A DNA stretch of 64,000 nucleotides from positions 4,250 to 68,249 of the forward strand of contig CAYOJK010000013.1 in NCBI GenBank assembly GCA_964404285.1. Reading direction: 5' to 3'. The notes below the pieces were generated by a model. The model was not told where the DNA came from and searched no databases. It saw nothing but the letters and a program-made list of their open reading frames with translations. Position 1 is the first letter of the stretch; every line of letters starts with the position of its first letter. Of the stretch, positions 18,211 through 28,026 are shown one piece after another. The DNA is from JBASEY01 sp964404285. GTDB taxonomy: Bacteria > CSSED10-310. Made by a program: the position numbers and the translations under genes.

Positions 18211-19074
18211 TCAGTCAGAACGCTGCTTCCATTCCATAACGCTTTTGACTATAAGTGTTAGAACCGCCAACAACGTCAATAGGGATGCTACAGCAAAAGC
18301 AGCCGATAATTGATAATCATTGTATAAAATTTCGATATGTAACGGCAATGTATTGGTCAAGCCGCGTATATGCCCGGATACGATGGACACGGCGCCAAAT
18401 TCGCCCATAGCGCGCGCGTTACATAATATAATTCCATATATAAGACCCCAACGGATATTCGGGAGCGTCACCCGGCGGAAAATCTGCCATCCACTCGCAC
18501 CCAGCGTCAAAGCGGCCATTTCCTGTTCCGTTCCCTGTGACTGCATCAATGGGATCAACTCACGAGCAATAAATGGAAACGTGACAAACAATGTCGCCAA
18601 GATAATGCCTGGTTTCGCAAAAATGATGCGGATATCCCAGTTCTGAAGCCACCCACCTAACCGAGTCTGCGCTCCAAATAATAAGACAAAAATCAAACCT
18701 GCTATGACAGGCGAGATGGCAAACGGCAAATCTAGAAGTGTTGTCAGCAGATTTTTGCCTTTGAATTCGAATTTTGCCACTGCCCAGGCGGCTGATAGTC
18801 CGAAGACGGTGTTCAGTGGAACGACGATTGCCGCCGTCATCAATGTCAATTTGATCGCTGCTAACGCATCAGGGTCGGTGAAAGCCTGAAAGTATGCCTT
18901 TATTCCATTGCCAAAAGCATGGATAAAAACAAGGATAACCGGAAGAAATAAAAATAAGGCCAGAAAAACCAGAGCAATACCGATCAGCAGATATCTTGTT
19001 ACATCTGATTCGCCTGCCGCTATTCTATACCGCTGGTCAGGTGAATCTGTTTTATTGGTTAAAATACGAGCCAT
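18211..19074 (-). CDS. cysW: Sulfate ABC transporter permease CysW
   Basis: 287 residues with six hydrophobic helices. Conserved CysW wording includes LLDLPFAISPVIAGLIFVLL. The EAA loop that docks on CysA reads EQEMAALTLGASGWQIFRRV. The end contains GEFGAVSIVSGHIRG. Inner membrane. Ten bases separate it from cysT, which suggests one transcript. Confidence 0.95.
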   Translation of the reverse strand: MARILTNKTDSPDQRYRIAAGESDVTRYLLIGIALVFLALFLFLPVILVFIHAFGNGIKAYFQAFTDPDALAAIKLTLMTAAIVVPLNTVFGLSAAWAVAKFEFKGKNLLTTLLDLPFAISPVIAGLIFVLLFGAQTRLGGWLQNWDIRIIFAKPGIILATLFVTFPFIARELIPLMQSQGTEQEMAALTLGASGWQIFRRVTLPNIRWGLIYGIILCNARAMGEFGAVSIVSGHIRGLTNTLPLHIEILYNDYQLSAAFAVASLLTLLAVLTLIVKSVMEWKQRSD

Positions 19075-19084
19075 AACGTGTCAC

Positions 19085-19969
19085 TCAAGCCTTTCGTCGG
19101 CTCCAGTATTGGAGCAGGTTGATGATCAATAACATCAAAAATGAAGCCAACAGCATCACAACTCCAATTCCGGCTGAGCCAGGATAATCGAACTGTTCAA
19201 GCTTGATCAAAATGAGCAGCGGAGCAATTTCAGTGCGATAAGGCAAGTTGCCCGCAATGAAATATATTGACCCGAATTCGCCCAGCGCGCGCGCGAACGC
19301 CAGCGCAAACCCCGTCAGGAGTGACGGCATCAACGAGGGTAGAATAACGCGAAAAAACACCTGAAAGCGTGTGGCGCCAAGCGAAGCGGCAGCCTCCTCG
19401 CTTTCTTTATCGATTTCTTCTAATGCCGGCTGCAATGTGCGAACCATGAACGGCAATCCGATAAGTGTTAACGCAATCACTATCCCCGGGTAAGCGTAGG
19501 CAATACGAATTCCAAAACGCTCAAATAAAGAGCCGATCCAACCGGTAGGAGCATACAACGTCGTCAATGCAATACCGGAGACCGCCGTTGGAAGCGCAAA
19601 TGGCAGGTCAACGACAGCATCCACAAGACGTCGGCCAGGAAAATGATAACGCACCAATACCCAGGCAACGATGAAGCCAAAGACGGCGTTGATCAATGCC
19701 GCCGACAATGATGTCGTGAAACTCAAGCGGTACGATGCCAGAACACGAGGGTCTTTTAAGGCCAGGTTGACAAAGTCGTTGAATGACATTCGGAATGCAT
19801 ATAGAACCAGAGCTCCTAACGGAATAATCGCAACAAAACTCATATACATCAGGGTAAAACCCATCGTCAGACCAAAGCCAGGCAAGGAATTGACCGATCT
19901 TCGCCTGAATCCGCTCTGAGATTGTAACCCTTTATGCTGGTTTAACTTGACCAATTGTTCCGATACCAT
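19085..19969 (-). CDS. cysT: Sulfate ABC transporter permease CysT (CysU)
   Basis: 294 residues from the ATG at 19969 (MVSEQLVKLNQHKG). A longer frame opens at 20071 but would overlap sbp, and the inner ATG falls 22 bases after the sbp stop with GGCGGA ahead of it. Typical CysT segments are VVDLPFALPTAVSGIALTTL, the EAA loop (ESEEAAASLGATRFQVFFRV) and LGEFGSIYFIAGN. It forms the sulfate channel with CysW. Confidence 0.92.
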   Translation of the reverse strand: MVSEQLVKLNQHKGLQSQSGFRRRSVNSLPGFGLTMGFTLMYMSFVAIIPLGALVLYAFRMSFNDFVNLALKDPRVLASYRLSFTTSLSAALINAVFGFIVAWVLVRYHFPGRRLVDAVVDLPFALPTAVSGIALTTLYAPTGWIGSLFERFGIRIAYAYPGIVIALTLIGLPFMVRTLQPALEEIDKESEEAAASLGATRFQVFFRVILPSLMPSLLTGFALAFARALGEFGSIYFIAGNLPYRTEIAPLLILIKLEQFDYPGSAGIGVVMLLASFLMLLIINLLQYWSRRKA

Positions 19970-19991
19970 GATTCCGCCACTCAGCGCTCCT

Positions 19992-21113
19992 TCATCGCGT
20001 AGGAGAATAAATCCGATCAAAAGTTCCGCCATCGACAAAATGCTCAGCAGACGCTGTTTTCCATCCACCAAACACGTCGTCTATCGTGAATAATTCTATT
20101 TGAGGAAAACGATCTCGGTATAATTCTTGCGCAGTTTCTGAAATCATTGGACGATAATAATGACGACCGGCTATATCTTGGCCGATTTCCGTGTAAAGAA
20201 ATTCCAAGTAAGCCTCCGCTATTTCACGAGTGCCTCGTCGATCCACATTGGTATCCACGACCGCCACCACAGGCTCTGCAAGCATACTGACCGGAGGCAT
20301 AACGATTTCAAGACCGGCGGCATCCAACTCATGGGCGCCCAACAATATTTCATTCTCCCAATTGATCAACACGTCACCCATACGTCGCTGGATAAATGTG
20401 TTCGTAGCACCACGGGCGCCCTGATCTAAAACCGGAACGCGCGCAAATATCGATGCAACAAATTCTTGCGCCTTTTGCTGAGCAGCGGCTACCGCATCAG
20501 CCTGAGCAGGGTCTCGCAATCGCTCAACAAAATCCGATCCCAATTCCTGACGTAGCGAATATCCCCACATTGCCAAATAATTCCACCTCGCAACACCAGA
20601 CGTTTTAGGATTAGGTGTAATCACTTGTACATCGTCGCGGACGAGATCGCTCCAATTGTGGATATTTTTCGGATTGCCTTTTCGAACCAGAAACGCCAGA
20701 GTCGATGCATAGGGCACACTCCGGTTCGGGAGCCTTCCCTGCCAGTCACCATCGATCAATCCAGAATGTTCAACGATCGCATCAACATCATAAGCCAATG
20801 CAAGTGTCACCACATCGGCTTGCAAGCCTCCGATAACCGCTCGTGATTGACTGCCGGACCCGCCGTGTGATTGTCGAATGGACAGGAGTTCACCTGTCTG
20901 TCGATGCCAATGCTCGACGAATTCTTTGTTAAAATTCTTGTATAATTCTCGTGTCGGATCGTAAGAGACATTGAGCAGTTCAAGCGACGGTCGAGTCATT
21001 CCGGAGCTTTTATCACCGCCGCTGTCGTTACCACAGCCGACTGTGGCGACAATGAGCACACAACATAGTGCGACAAAGAGATAATTTCGATTGAATAGGA
21101 TGTTATTTTTCAT
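19992..21113 (-). CDS. sbp: Sulfate-binding lipoprotein of the ABC transporter
   Basis: 373 residues from the ATG at 21113, chosen because AGGAG lies nine bases upstream and a lipoprotein signal follows directly (LFVALCCVLIVATVGC, with Cys as the lipid anchor). Sbp/CysP motifs include LLNVSYDPTRELYKNFN, RQSHGGSGSQSRAVI and LQADVVTLALAYDVD. Further on come GVARWNYLAMWGYS and NWENEILL. It captures sulfate in the periplasm and hands it to CysT-CysW. First gene of the operon. Lipid anchoring, rather than a free periplasmic protein, is slightly unusual for Sbp but known in several phyla. Confidence 0.92.
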   Translation of the reverse strand: MKNNILFNRNYLFVALCCVLIVATVGCGNDSGGDKSSGMTRPSLELLNVSYDPTRELYKNFNKEFVEHWHRQTGELLSIRQSHGGSGSQSRAVIGGLQADVVTLALAYDVDAIVEHSGLIDGDWQGRLPNRSVPYASTLAFLVRKGNPKNIHNWSDLVRDDVQVITPNPKTSGVARWNYLAMWGYSLRQELGSDFVERLRDPAQADAVAAAQQKAQEFVASIFARVPVLDQGARGATNTFIQRRMGDVLINWENEILLGAHELDAAGLEIVMPPVSMLAEPVVAVVDTNVDRRGTREIAEAYLEFLYTEIGQDIAGRHYYRPMISETAQELYRDRFPQIELFTIDDVFGGWKTASAEHFVDGGTFDRIYSPTR

Positions 21114-21173
21114 GTTTGTATGTCTCCTATTTGTGGACATATTGAAAAATAAAACAAGCTGGATATTACTTAT

Positions 21174-21205
21174 AACACTCCTAAAAGAGTGTTGCAACTT
21201 TTTTT
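21174..21205 (+). other. Inverted repeat followed by a T-run
   Basis: AACACTC/GAGTGTT with a 6-base loop, then seven T residues from 21199 on the + strand. It looks like a Rho-independent terminator for + strand transcription, but both flanking genes (sbp and the Smr gene) are on the - strand. It may only be a hairpin in the sbp leader or Smr 3' region. Confidence 0.4.
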
Positions 21206-21232
21206 CAGTTGGGCGAGTTAAACTTTTTATGC

Positions 21233-21730
21233 TTACTTCAAGTAGGCAATTGTTACGCCCTGTCCCCCTTCCTCCGGTCGTCCTATTCGATAAGATTCAA
21301 CAGCATAATGTTGTTTTAGATGAGATTGGACGATCTGTTTTTGCACTCCGATGCCTTTCCCGTGGATAATTCTGACTTGTTTGTAGCCTTTTTCGCGTGC
21401 CGCTTCGATATACGCGTCCAACACTTGTCTGGTTTCATCCGGCGCGAACGTGTGAAGATCAATAAAATCTTCTATCGGGATTTGGATAGCGGCGCCATCG
21501 AAGGGGTCGTCATAAATCGCGGCTTTTTCGAAGTCGATATCGAAGTCCGGTTCATCATCGTTTGTGTCGTCATGATAAGCGCTATCCGTGCGATAGAGGT
21601 CATCGAGCTGCAAATCCAACGCCTTCAATTCATTGAGCAGCGGATCATTTTCTTTTTGTTTTGGAATAGGTTCAGCAGTATTCTTTTTCGCCTGAAAAAG
21701 ATTTTGAATGATTTTGAGCCACTTTTTCAT
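21233..21730 (-). CDS. Smr-domain protein (MutS2 C-terminal-like)
   Basis: 165 residues from the ATG at 21730, which lies two bases after the stop of the upstream glycosyltransferase (TGAGTATG arrangement). The first ~85 residues are charged and variable. The Smr domain occupies about 88-165, with DLHTF at 91-95, VRIIHGKGIG at 119-128 and a C-terminal GGQGVTIAYLK. Smr domains bind or nick nucleic acid. Stand-alone forms act on structured DNA or on stalled mRNA. A glycan role is unlikely despite apparent cotranscription. Confidence 0.85.
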   Translation of the reverse strand: MKKWLKIIQNLFQAKKNTAEPIPKQKENDPLLNELKALDLQLDDLYRTDSAYHDDTNDDEPDFDIDFEKAAIYDDPFDGAAIQIPIEDFIDLHTFAPDETRQVLDAYIEAAREKGYKQVRIIHGKGIGVQKQIVQSHLKQHYAVESYRIGRPEEGGQGVTIAYLK

Positions 21731-21732
21731 AC

Positions 21733-23022
21733 TCAATTTTTTACTGAATCCAGGATATTGACGTTTTCGGTCACGGTACCGTGTAGAATAGGCGCAGTAT
21801 AGCAGCGTATAATTTCGTCCCAATTGAACATGGTTTCCACTCGTTTTCGACCACTCACTCCCATATTTTTCCGCAAATCGGAGTTACAGACAAGTTTTTC
21901 CAAATATCCTGCCAATTCCTGTGCGTTGCCGGTTTCGAACAAATATCCTGTCTTACCCTGTTCAATTGTATATTTCATGCCGCCTGTATTTGAAGCAACA
22001 ATTGGAATACTGCAGGCCATCGATTCAAGCGGGATGATGCCGAAGGGCTCCGGCCAAATTGAAGGGCAAACGACAATATCGACGCTTCCGTATAGATCGG
22101 GAAGGTTTTGCTGGGATATCCAGCCGGTGGATTGAATGAATGGATGTGAAAACGACGGGCGGGGATCCGTGACAAGGGCTTCGAAATCCAGCCCTTTGCT
22201 CAGTAGGATTTCTACAGCGTCGGCAAACACTCTAAAACCTTTTCTGGGATCATCGGCGCGGCCCGGCAGAAGAATTTTAACCTTTTGATTTCGTTTTTGT
22301 TGTTTCGGCACAAAAAAGTCAGTATCGACACCTCCCGCCACCACATGCACCGGCGGGCCATACGGCAGCATCAGGTCACGTATAAATGGATTATTAACCA
22401 AAATTCCTTGAATATTTTTTAGAACACGTCGGGTGCGCCGAGCGTATCCCGGTAAAAAGGCCAGACTGGTAAAGTATTCATAAGCGACTTCATTCAGTCG
22501 AGGACCAATCAGCGTCGGCAGCATTCGGCGCAAAGCACATTTCCAGCACATCATGGGTGTTTTCAGCATCGATCCGTGACACAGTATTCCGTTAGGATTA
22601 TGTTGATCGATTTTAAACACGTTGCCTTTGGACATTCCCATGTAGTTCGCGCATGCCATTTCATGGGCATATATCCGCAAAAACGACGGGATATTCTTGA
22701 AGAGTTTGAAAATATGAGGCGCTAGAAAATAAGTGTTACCGACCATGATGCAATCCGGTTTCCACGCCATGACTTCGTGATGGATCATTTTTGGAGCCGT
22801 TTGAAAATTGAATTGAGCCAAACTCATCGGTATCGTTGTAACCGGCACACCCGGGTCCTGATCGATTTTGCCGCCGGGAACGTGCCAGCGGGTCAGCAGT
22901 GGTGTAAATATTCTGACCTCGTCACCCATCTGTTGTAAGCGGATAGCTGTTTCTCGCAGATCGACCCAAGAACCCCCCCTTGGCGGCCAGTTGAACGACT
23001 GATCGATAAAGGCGATTTTCAT
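21733..23022 (-). CDS. Glycosyltransferase family 4 protein
   Basis: 429 residues, GT-B fold. The N-terminal glycine-rich loop is SFNWPPRGGSWVDLRE. The donor-site signature is PSIWPEPFGIIPLESMACSI, followed by GGMKYTIEQGKTG. It carries an extra Cys-containing insert (MMCWKCALRR) that also appears, differently spaced, in the neighbouring enzyme. Its ATG overlaps the upstream stop (ATGA), which indicates translational coupling, and AGGGA precedes it. Probably acts on the same surface glycan as the upstream enzyme. Confidence 0.88.
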   Translation of the reverse strand: MKIAFIDQSFNWPPRGGSWVDLRETAIRLQQMGDEVRIFTPLLTRWHVPGGKIDQDPGVPVTTIPMSLAQFNFQTAPKMIHHEVMAWKPDCIMVGNTYFLAPHIFKLFKNIPSFLRIYAHEMACANYMGMSKGNVFKIDQHNPNGILCHGSMLKTPMMCWKCALRRMLPTLIGPRLNEVAYEYFTSLAFLPGYARRTRRVLKNIQGILVNNPFIRDLMLPYGPPVHVVAGGVDTDFFVPKQQKRNQKVKILLPGRADDPRKGFRVFADAVEILLSKGLDFEALVTDPRPSFSHPFIQSTGWISQQNLPDLYGSVDIVVCPSIWPEPFGIIPLESMACSIPIVASNTGGMKYTIEQGKTGYLFETGNAQELAGYLEKLVCNSDLRKNMGVSGRKRVETMFNWDEIIRCYTAPILHGTVTENVNILDSVKN

Positions 23023-24146
23023 GATTTCCCTGCAAGTCTTCGATATGTTTTTAACAGACGTGACAGATGGCGTTCTGATGAAAACTCTGTCAACACGCTT
23101 TGTCTTCCGGCATTGCCCATTTGTTTGGCGAGATCATAATCTTTCAGCAAAAATCTGACTTTGTCCGCAAACAGGGTTTTGTCATAGGCAGGAATGCAAT
23201 ATCCCACTTCGCCGTCCTGCAGCCAATCCGAAACGCCTCCAACGTCGAACGCGACCACCGGCCTCGCTGCACCCATAGCTTCCAAGCCGACGATGCCGAA
23301 GGGTTCCGGATACGTGCTTGGAAAAACCACCACTCGGCTCCAGTTATAGTGATCGATCAAGTTTTCAGGCGTCACAAAACCAAGAAAATGTGCGGGTATG
23401 TTCTTTTCACGCGCCAGATTTTCCAGGTGTTCCCGCTCCGGTCCATCGCCGGCGATTCGCAATTCAAAAGGTATTTCGATCTTTGCCAATATATCCATCA
23501 AGATATCGAAACCTTTGCCTTGAACAAGTCTTCCCGCAGTAAAAATTCGAGGTTTTTCTTCCAATATTTGTGGTTCAACTGGTGGAGGATCATAAAAACA
23601 CGGGACAATTTCCAGAGTTTTATTAACATCTGGAATAACCGATTGCACCATCCGAGCCATAAATTGGCTCATCACCCATATCGCCGGAAACTTGCCGATA
23701 ATGCGGGCGGCTTTTTTATCCACAATGTAGCGATATATCGACCCCGGGCGCAGTGTGAAGCATCCGGCTTTAAAGCAATTTAAAGACATGCGATCACTGC
23801 AGATAGCGCCTGTATCCGGTCGTACACGCAGCGTTGTGCAGAAGGGCCGAAATTCATGCACACTTTTCAGGCAGGGTCGTTGCGTCAACAGAAATTTTAA
23901 CAACTGATGATTATTGATGTTATGAACATGGATGATATCGGGATCGAAACCATTTATTAGTTCTTGGAGTTTTTGCAGATTATAACGTGTATTTACTAGA
24001 GCTTTGATCGGATGGTCACCGGAGGCGAATTTCTGGATATACAATGCATTGGCATGTCCTTCTTTTTCCAGGCGCTCGATGATCCGATCGATATAAGTCT
24101 CGGTTCCACCACCTTGAGCTGAATTGTTGACGTGAAGTATTTTCAT
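23019..24146 (-). CDS. Glycosyltransferase family 4 protein
   Basis: 375 residues. N-terminal acceptor domain: ILHVNNSAQGGGTETYIDRI. C-terminal donor domain: RIFTAGRLVQGKGFDILMD and PSTYPEPFGIVGLEAMG, with GGVSDWLQDGEVG at the end of the site. A central Cys cluster (CSDRMSLNCFKAGCF) parallels the Cys insert of the partner gene. No membrane segment. First gene of the coupled pair, which continues into the Smr gene. Confidence 0.88.
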   Translation of the reverse strand: MKILHVNNSAQGGGTETYIDRIIERLEKEGHANALYIQKFASGDHPIKALVNTRYNLQKLQELINGFDPDIIHVHNINNHQLLKFLLTQRPCLKSVHEFRPFCTTLRVRPDTGAICSDRMSLNCFKAGCFTLRPGSIYRYIVDKKAARIIGKFPAIWVMSQFMARMVQSVIPDVNKTLEIVPCFYDPPPVEPQILEEKPRIFTAGRLVQGKGFDILMDILAKIEIPFELRIAGDGPEREHLENLAREKNIPAHFLGFVTPENLIDHYNWSRVVVFPSTYPEPFGIVGLEAMGAARPVVAFDVGGVSDWLQDGEVGYCIPAYDKTLFADKVRFLLKDYDLAKQMGNAGRQSVLTEFSSERHLSRLLKTYRRLAGKS

Positions 24147-24750
24147 CCTTTTTCCAAGTGTTCGAATTCAGAGACCATTGTCTTCTACCACAATTTAAAC
24201 AACTGACCAAACCCAAATCAACTGAAAATCCTCCAACTCAGCGCTCAGCGCTTACTTGGGGACAGACATCTGTACTTTCCGGGGGACAGACTTCCAGAAA
24301 TAGGGGAAGAACCGCGAATGGACGCGAATGGACGCGAATAAGGTTTGAAACCCACTCCTACGGACTCGATTTAATTAGGGGACAGACTTCCAATTTTAGG
24401 AACCGCGCTCGCAGAGCGCCATTATCCTTCGTTGTCTGAACACGATTACGGGATTAAAGGATTACCAGGATTAGTCTTTGCTTTCTCAGAATCTAATCTT
24501 GTCCATCTTTGTAATCTTTGGAATCGTGTTCAAACAGACATTCGGAATGCGAAGTCAATAACCTGTCACCAAGTGTTAGAATTCAGAATTTAAAGATTTT
24601 GGGGGGAGAACCACGAATGAACACGGATAAACACAAATGAAATTAATTAGGGGACAGACATCTGTACTTTCCGGACAGACATCTGTACTTTCCGGGGGAC
24701 AGACTTCCAGAAATAAGAGATATGGAACCGCGAATGGACAGCGTTTCGCG
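24147..24750. repeat. Repeat cluster upstream of the GT4 pair
   Basis: Several copies of the interspersed element (about 24257, 24281, 24380, 24651, 24671 and 24700). It also holds a diverged third copy of the 8.5-kb block at about 24409-24637, and stretches of GAATGGACGCGAATGG. The 3' end of cinA lies just to the right. No gene is credible here. Confidence 0.75.
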
Positions 24751-25992
24751 TCAGTGAAACAGCCGCAGTGTTTTTCTCAACAGATTCAGCGCCGCTATGG
24801 CAAAGCGTTGCTTATTCAATCTTCTATTGATGTTGAACAGGATTTTTTCGTGCGAGGTGCCTTTGGAACTGGCGACAGCGACATAAGCAAGGCCAAGAGG
24901 TTTAGTTTTAGTTGCTCCACCTGGCCCGGCAATCCCTGTTGTCGAGACGCCGAAGTCGGTTTTCATTCGGTTACGAACACCTTCTGCCATCGCACGGGCG
25001 ACCTCAGCGCTGACAGCGCCGTATTCATCGAGTTTATCGCCTGAAACCCCCAGCCACTCCTGTTTGACAATATTGCTGTAGCTAATAACACCGCCGATAA
25101 AACATTTGGAGCTTCTGGTCACGTTGGTCAACATATCCCCCACCAGGCCGCCGGTACAGCTTTCAGCGGTGGAAACGGTCATTTTCAGCCTACGAAGTTC
25201 GGAGACGACGATTTCTTCCATCGACTCATCGCCCAAGGTGACGATCCATTCACCGATATCTTCCTGAGTAATTTTAAGGGCTTGTTGCATGCGGCGTTCA
25301 GCTTCTGCTTTATTATCATCACGCACAGTCAGCCGCACTTCTACGCCTAGCACGCTGGGTAACACTGCTACATCGGCGAGTTTTCTGACGGTTTCCAGTC
25401 GTGGAAACGACGTAACCAGTTTCGATTCAAAAATACCGGCTGTCTTGATCGGTTGCATCAGTATCGTTAGGTTACCTGCCTGTGTTTTGAGAAAAGGTAT
25501 GACTGAGTCGATCATCATTCGTTCCATTTCGAACGGCACGCCCGGCATAGCAACCAGTATTTTTCCATTCTTTCTGAAGCAGATTCCGAATGCCGATCCA
25601 TGCTCATTTCTAAACAGTTCAGCGCCGGCCGGAATCAGGCCCTGATTTTTGACAATTTCCGGCATTTCAATTCCGCGTTTTCGATACCGGGAAAATACTT
25701 CCTCGACAATGTCTTCGTGATACTCATATTTCACACCGAAAAACCGACATAATGCGTCTTTGGTAATATCATCGTGGGTGGGTCCAAGGCCTCCCGTCAT
25801 CAGAATAATATCTGCGCGATTCCAGGCTGTTTCTAACGCGCCGACAATCCGATCCAAGTGATCGGCGACAGATGACAACCACTGAACATCGACACTGATT
25901 TCCGTTAGAAGTCGGCCCATAAATGCTGCGTTATTATTCACCGTTCGGCCGACCAGCAGCTCGTCGCCGATCGAAAGGATTTCAGCTTTCAA
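24751..25992 (-). CDS. cinA: CinA: competence/damage-inducible protein with NMN deamidase domain
   Basis: 413 residues from a TTG start at 25992, supported by a strong GGAGGAC site. N-terminal molybdopterin-binding-like (COG1058) domain, about 1-170: AEILSIGDELLVGRTVNNNA and TGGLGPTHDDITKDAL. C-terminal CinA/PncC domain, about 255-413: VSTAESCTGGLVGDMLTNV, with the catalytic Ser in AESCTGG, and TTGIAGPGGATKTKPLG. It recycles nicotinamide mononucleotide and pyridine-nucleotide by-products in the cytosol. Full length for the family. Confidence 0.93.
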   Translation of the reverse strand: MKAEILSIGDELLVGRTVNNNAAFMGRLLTEISVDVQWLSSVADHLDRIVGALETAWNRADIILMTGGLGPTHDDITKDALCRFFGVKYEYHEDIVEEVFSRYRKRGIEMPEIVKNQGLIPAGAELFRNEHGSAFGICFRKNGKILVAMPGVPFEMERMMIDSVIPFLKTQAGNLTILMQPIKTAGIFESKLVTSFPRLETVRKLADVAVLPSVLGVEVRLTVRDDNKAEAERRMQQALKITQEDIGEWIVTLGDESMEEIVVSELRRLKMTVSTAESCTGGLVGDMLTNVTRSSKCFIGGVISYSNIVKQEWLGVSGDKLDEYGAVSAEVARAMAEGVRNRMKTDFGVSTTGIAGPGGATKTKPLGLAYVAVASSKGTSHEKILFNINRRLNKQRFAIAALNLLRKTLRLFH

Positions 25993-26012
25993 CGATTTGT
26001 CCTCCGCTGATG

Positions 26013-27506
26013 CTATGTAAACAACGAATCAACCATCGCCGGAGTGATCAATCGGAACAAAACCCGATGGTGATCAGCTCCAGCCAGGTGCTCAGTCCAG
26101 AGCTTTTTGACTATAGCATCATCTACCAGCCCGCAAAAGCTTTGATGTGCCTTTTGCACAAAAGGCTCGATAAAACTTCTCTCTTTACGAAGCCATTGGG
26201 CATAGTTTTGGACATATTTGTCAGCCCGCTGTCTCATCAAGCGCTTTCGGATTCCAGATAACAACATACTGGAAAAACATGGCTGCATCATAGCGCCGCT
26301 AGGGTATAGAGGCACGGATAAAAGCTTCGGTTTACTCCGACGGATTATCTCACAATGCAGCTTTGGACCGGCACGTACTCCGGGTGGGAGCGCCCGAACA
26401 TGCTGCACGTAATCGTATTCCAGAAAAGGCAGCTCCAGGGAAAAATAAGATCCCCAAATAACCGAGCCAAATACGGAAAATGACCGAAGTCGGTCGCGTA
26501 GATAGAATTCGTCGTTCCAAGCAATAGGGTGTTGATAGAGCGCACAATCCGCCGCACGACAGTAGCGGTCCAGATAATTTTGACGACATGTTTCGCGTAT
26601 TGAAGCCGCATCAGGAGTTAACAACGACGCATACCGATTCTTTTTGCTACCGGTTTGGAGAACAAGGATGTTCTGTGCTACCTGTTCAACAGAGGGATAC
26701 TTGGTATTATTGGAGTCCACTTTCCAAAATACACGACCGTATTCCCCATTCGTTCCGGGGATGGCAATTCCGATTGATAAACGTTTTAAATCTTTCAACG
26801 GATGGATTGCGTGACTGTGGTCCAAGCTGACCATACCACCGGTAAGGCGGAGAATATTGACATAATGACGCTCAAGATATTGCGAAGTAAACGGCATGGG
26901 GTAATGATTCAGCCCAAGCATCCGGGCGATTTTAGACGCTTGAATGACTTCTGGATGTGAGGCCTTACCACGCGTATAAGCTCGAATACCTGGCGTATCG
27001 ACCAGACTGGAAGCAATAGTTCTGGAATCGATGCCGCCGGTCAACGGTAGCCATCCGGTAGGCTTGTTCACTGTGCGCGTCTGTAACGTTTGAATAAAAA
27101 CATCCGCCGTTGTGTCGATAGTCGTCGCCCCATAATCGGTTATTTGATCTGTCCATTCTGAGTGGATTTCTTCAAGTGTTATTTTATGGCTATCTCCTGC
27201 CGGTAGCCTTTCAATTTGAGAAAACAATGTATGTACACCGGCCGTATTGCCAAACAACAGCAATTCCAATCGGCCTTCCAGCGATGGCGATAGAGTGTCT
27301 ATTTTGCCGGCAACGTCAGCAAACTTTGAGCTCAGAATCAAGTTTTTTCCATTACGACCGACAAAAATCGGACGAGCGCCATAGCCTCCCTGCCTTATCG
27401 TTATGGAACCATCACCGTAATTATTTTTTACACGGATTGACCAGGGGTGTTTTTCCGGGTACGGGTCATTGCTCATTTCCTCGGTCAGAATTAACGTGTC
27501 AAGCAT
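26013..27506 (-). CDS. Asparagine-synthase-like ATP-dependent amidotransferase without the N-terminal Cys
   Basis: 497 residues from the ATG at 27506 (GAGGA eight bases upstream). A TTG 18 codons earlier is possible but has no ribosome binding site. The ATP-pyrophosphatase loop is PLTGGIDSR (TGGIDS at residues 156-161), as in AsnB C-terminal domains, followed by KIARMLGLNHYPMPF. The ~110-residue N-terminal part resembles the second half of a class II glutaminase domain but has no catalytic Cys2. It therefore probably uses another amine or relies on another protein. Such proteins often modify surface polysaccharides or peptides, and the nearby glycosyltransferases fit the former. Confidence 0.75.
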   Translation of the reverse strand: MLDTLILTEEMSNDPYPEKHPWSIRVKNNYGDGSITIRQGGYGARPIFVGRNGKNLILSSKFADVAGKIDTLSPSLEGRLELLLFGNTAGVHTLFSQIERLPAGDSHKITLEEIHSEWTDQITDYGATTIDTTADVFIQTLQTRTVNKPTGWLPLTGGIDSRTIASSLVDTPGIRAYTRGKASHPEVIQASKIARMLGLNHYPMPFTSQYLERHYVNILRLTGGMVSLDHSHAIHPLKDLKRLSIGIAIPGTNGEYGRVFWKVDSNNTKYPSVEQVAQNILVLQTGSKKNRYASLLTPDAASIRETCRQNYLDRYCRAADCALYQHPIAWNDEFYLRDRLRSFSVFGSVIWGSYFSLELPFLEYDYVQHVRALPPGVRAGPKLHCEIIRRSKPKLLSVPLYPSGAMMQPCFSSMLLSGIRKRLMRQRADKYVQNYAQWLRKERSFIEPFVQKAHQSFCGLVDDAIVKKLWTEHLAGADHHRVLFRLITPAMVDSLFT

Positions 27507-28026
27507 CAAGATATCCTCAATTGGACCAATGTTAAACGACAGTGCCTGAATTATAAACAAGACGAAAACGATTTACAACAAAATATTTTCAATATGAAAC
27601 CTATGCTCTTAAGGGTTTGATTTTTCTGTAGATAAAATAACAGTAAAATTTGGGTAGCGTGCAGAATGATTTGGCTTTGTACATATTCTTGATGCATGTA
27701 AAAAGTAATTTTTCAGGAAATCGATGTTGTGTTTTCAAAACTTTTCGAAGGGTATTCGGGCTCAAACTAAGGTTTTTACTCTTGCTTCATTCTTGCTTTT
27801 TGAAGTAAGAGAGATGTTAATCATGTTGGGGCCAAAAAGTGGGAGAAGTTTTATTTAAAAGATAAAATAATCAGACCAATAAAGGTTTAAATAACGAGAC
27901 AATTAAATGGAAAAAATTCTACATTATATTTCAGAATAAACACTGTCTTTTACAATTATTGTTGATAGAGTTTAGTATTTATGATCGTATATAGAATCGG
28001 AATTTTCAGGTTGGAAAGGTGGTTAT
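27507..28026. other. AT-rich divergent spacer
   Basis: About 520 very AT-rich bases between the asparagine-synthase-like and alkaline phosphatase genes, free of the interspersed element. It must carry promoters in both directions. I see no gene or structured RNA. Confidence 0.5.

Noticed and set aside
19970..20071. Longer N-terminus for CysT
   Set aside because: It would overlap the end of sbp and has no ribosome binding site; the inner ATG at 19969 fits better.
21174..21205. Terminator of the Smr gene
   Set aside because: The T-run is on the wrong side for - strand transcription; kept only as an inverted repeat of unclear use.
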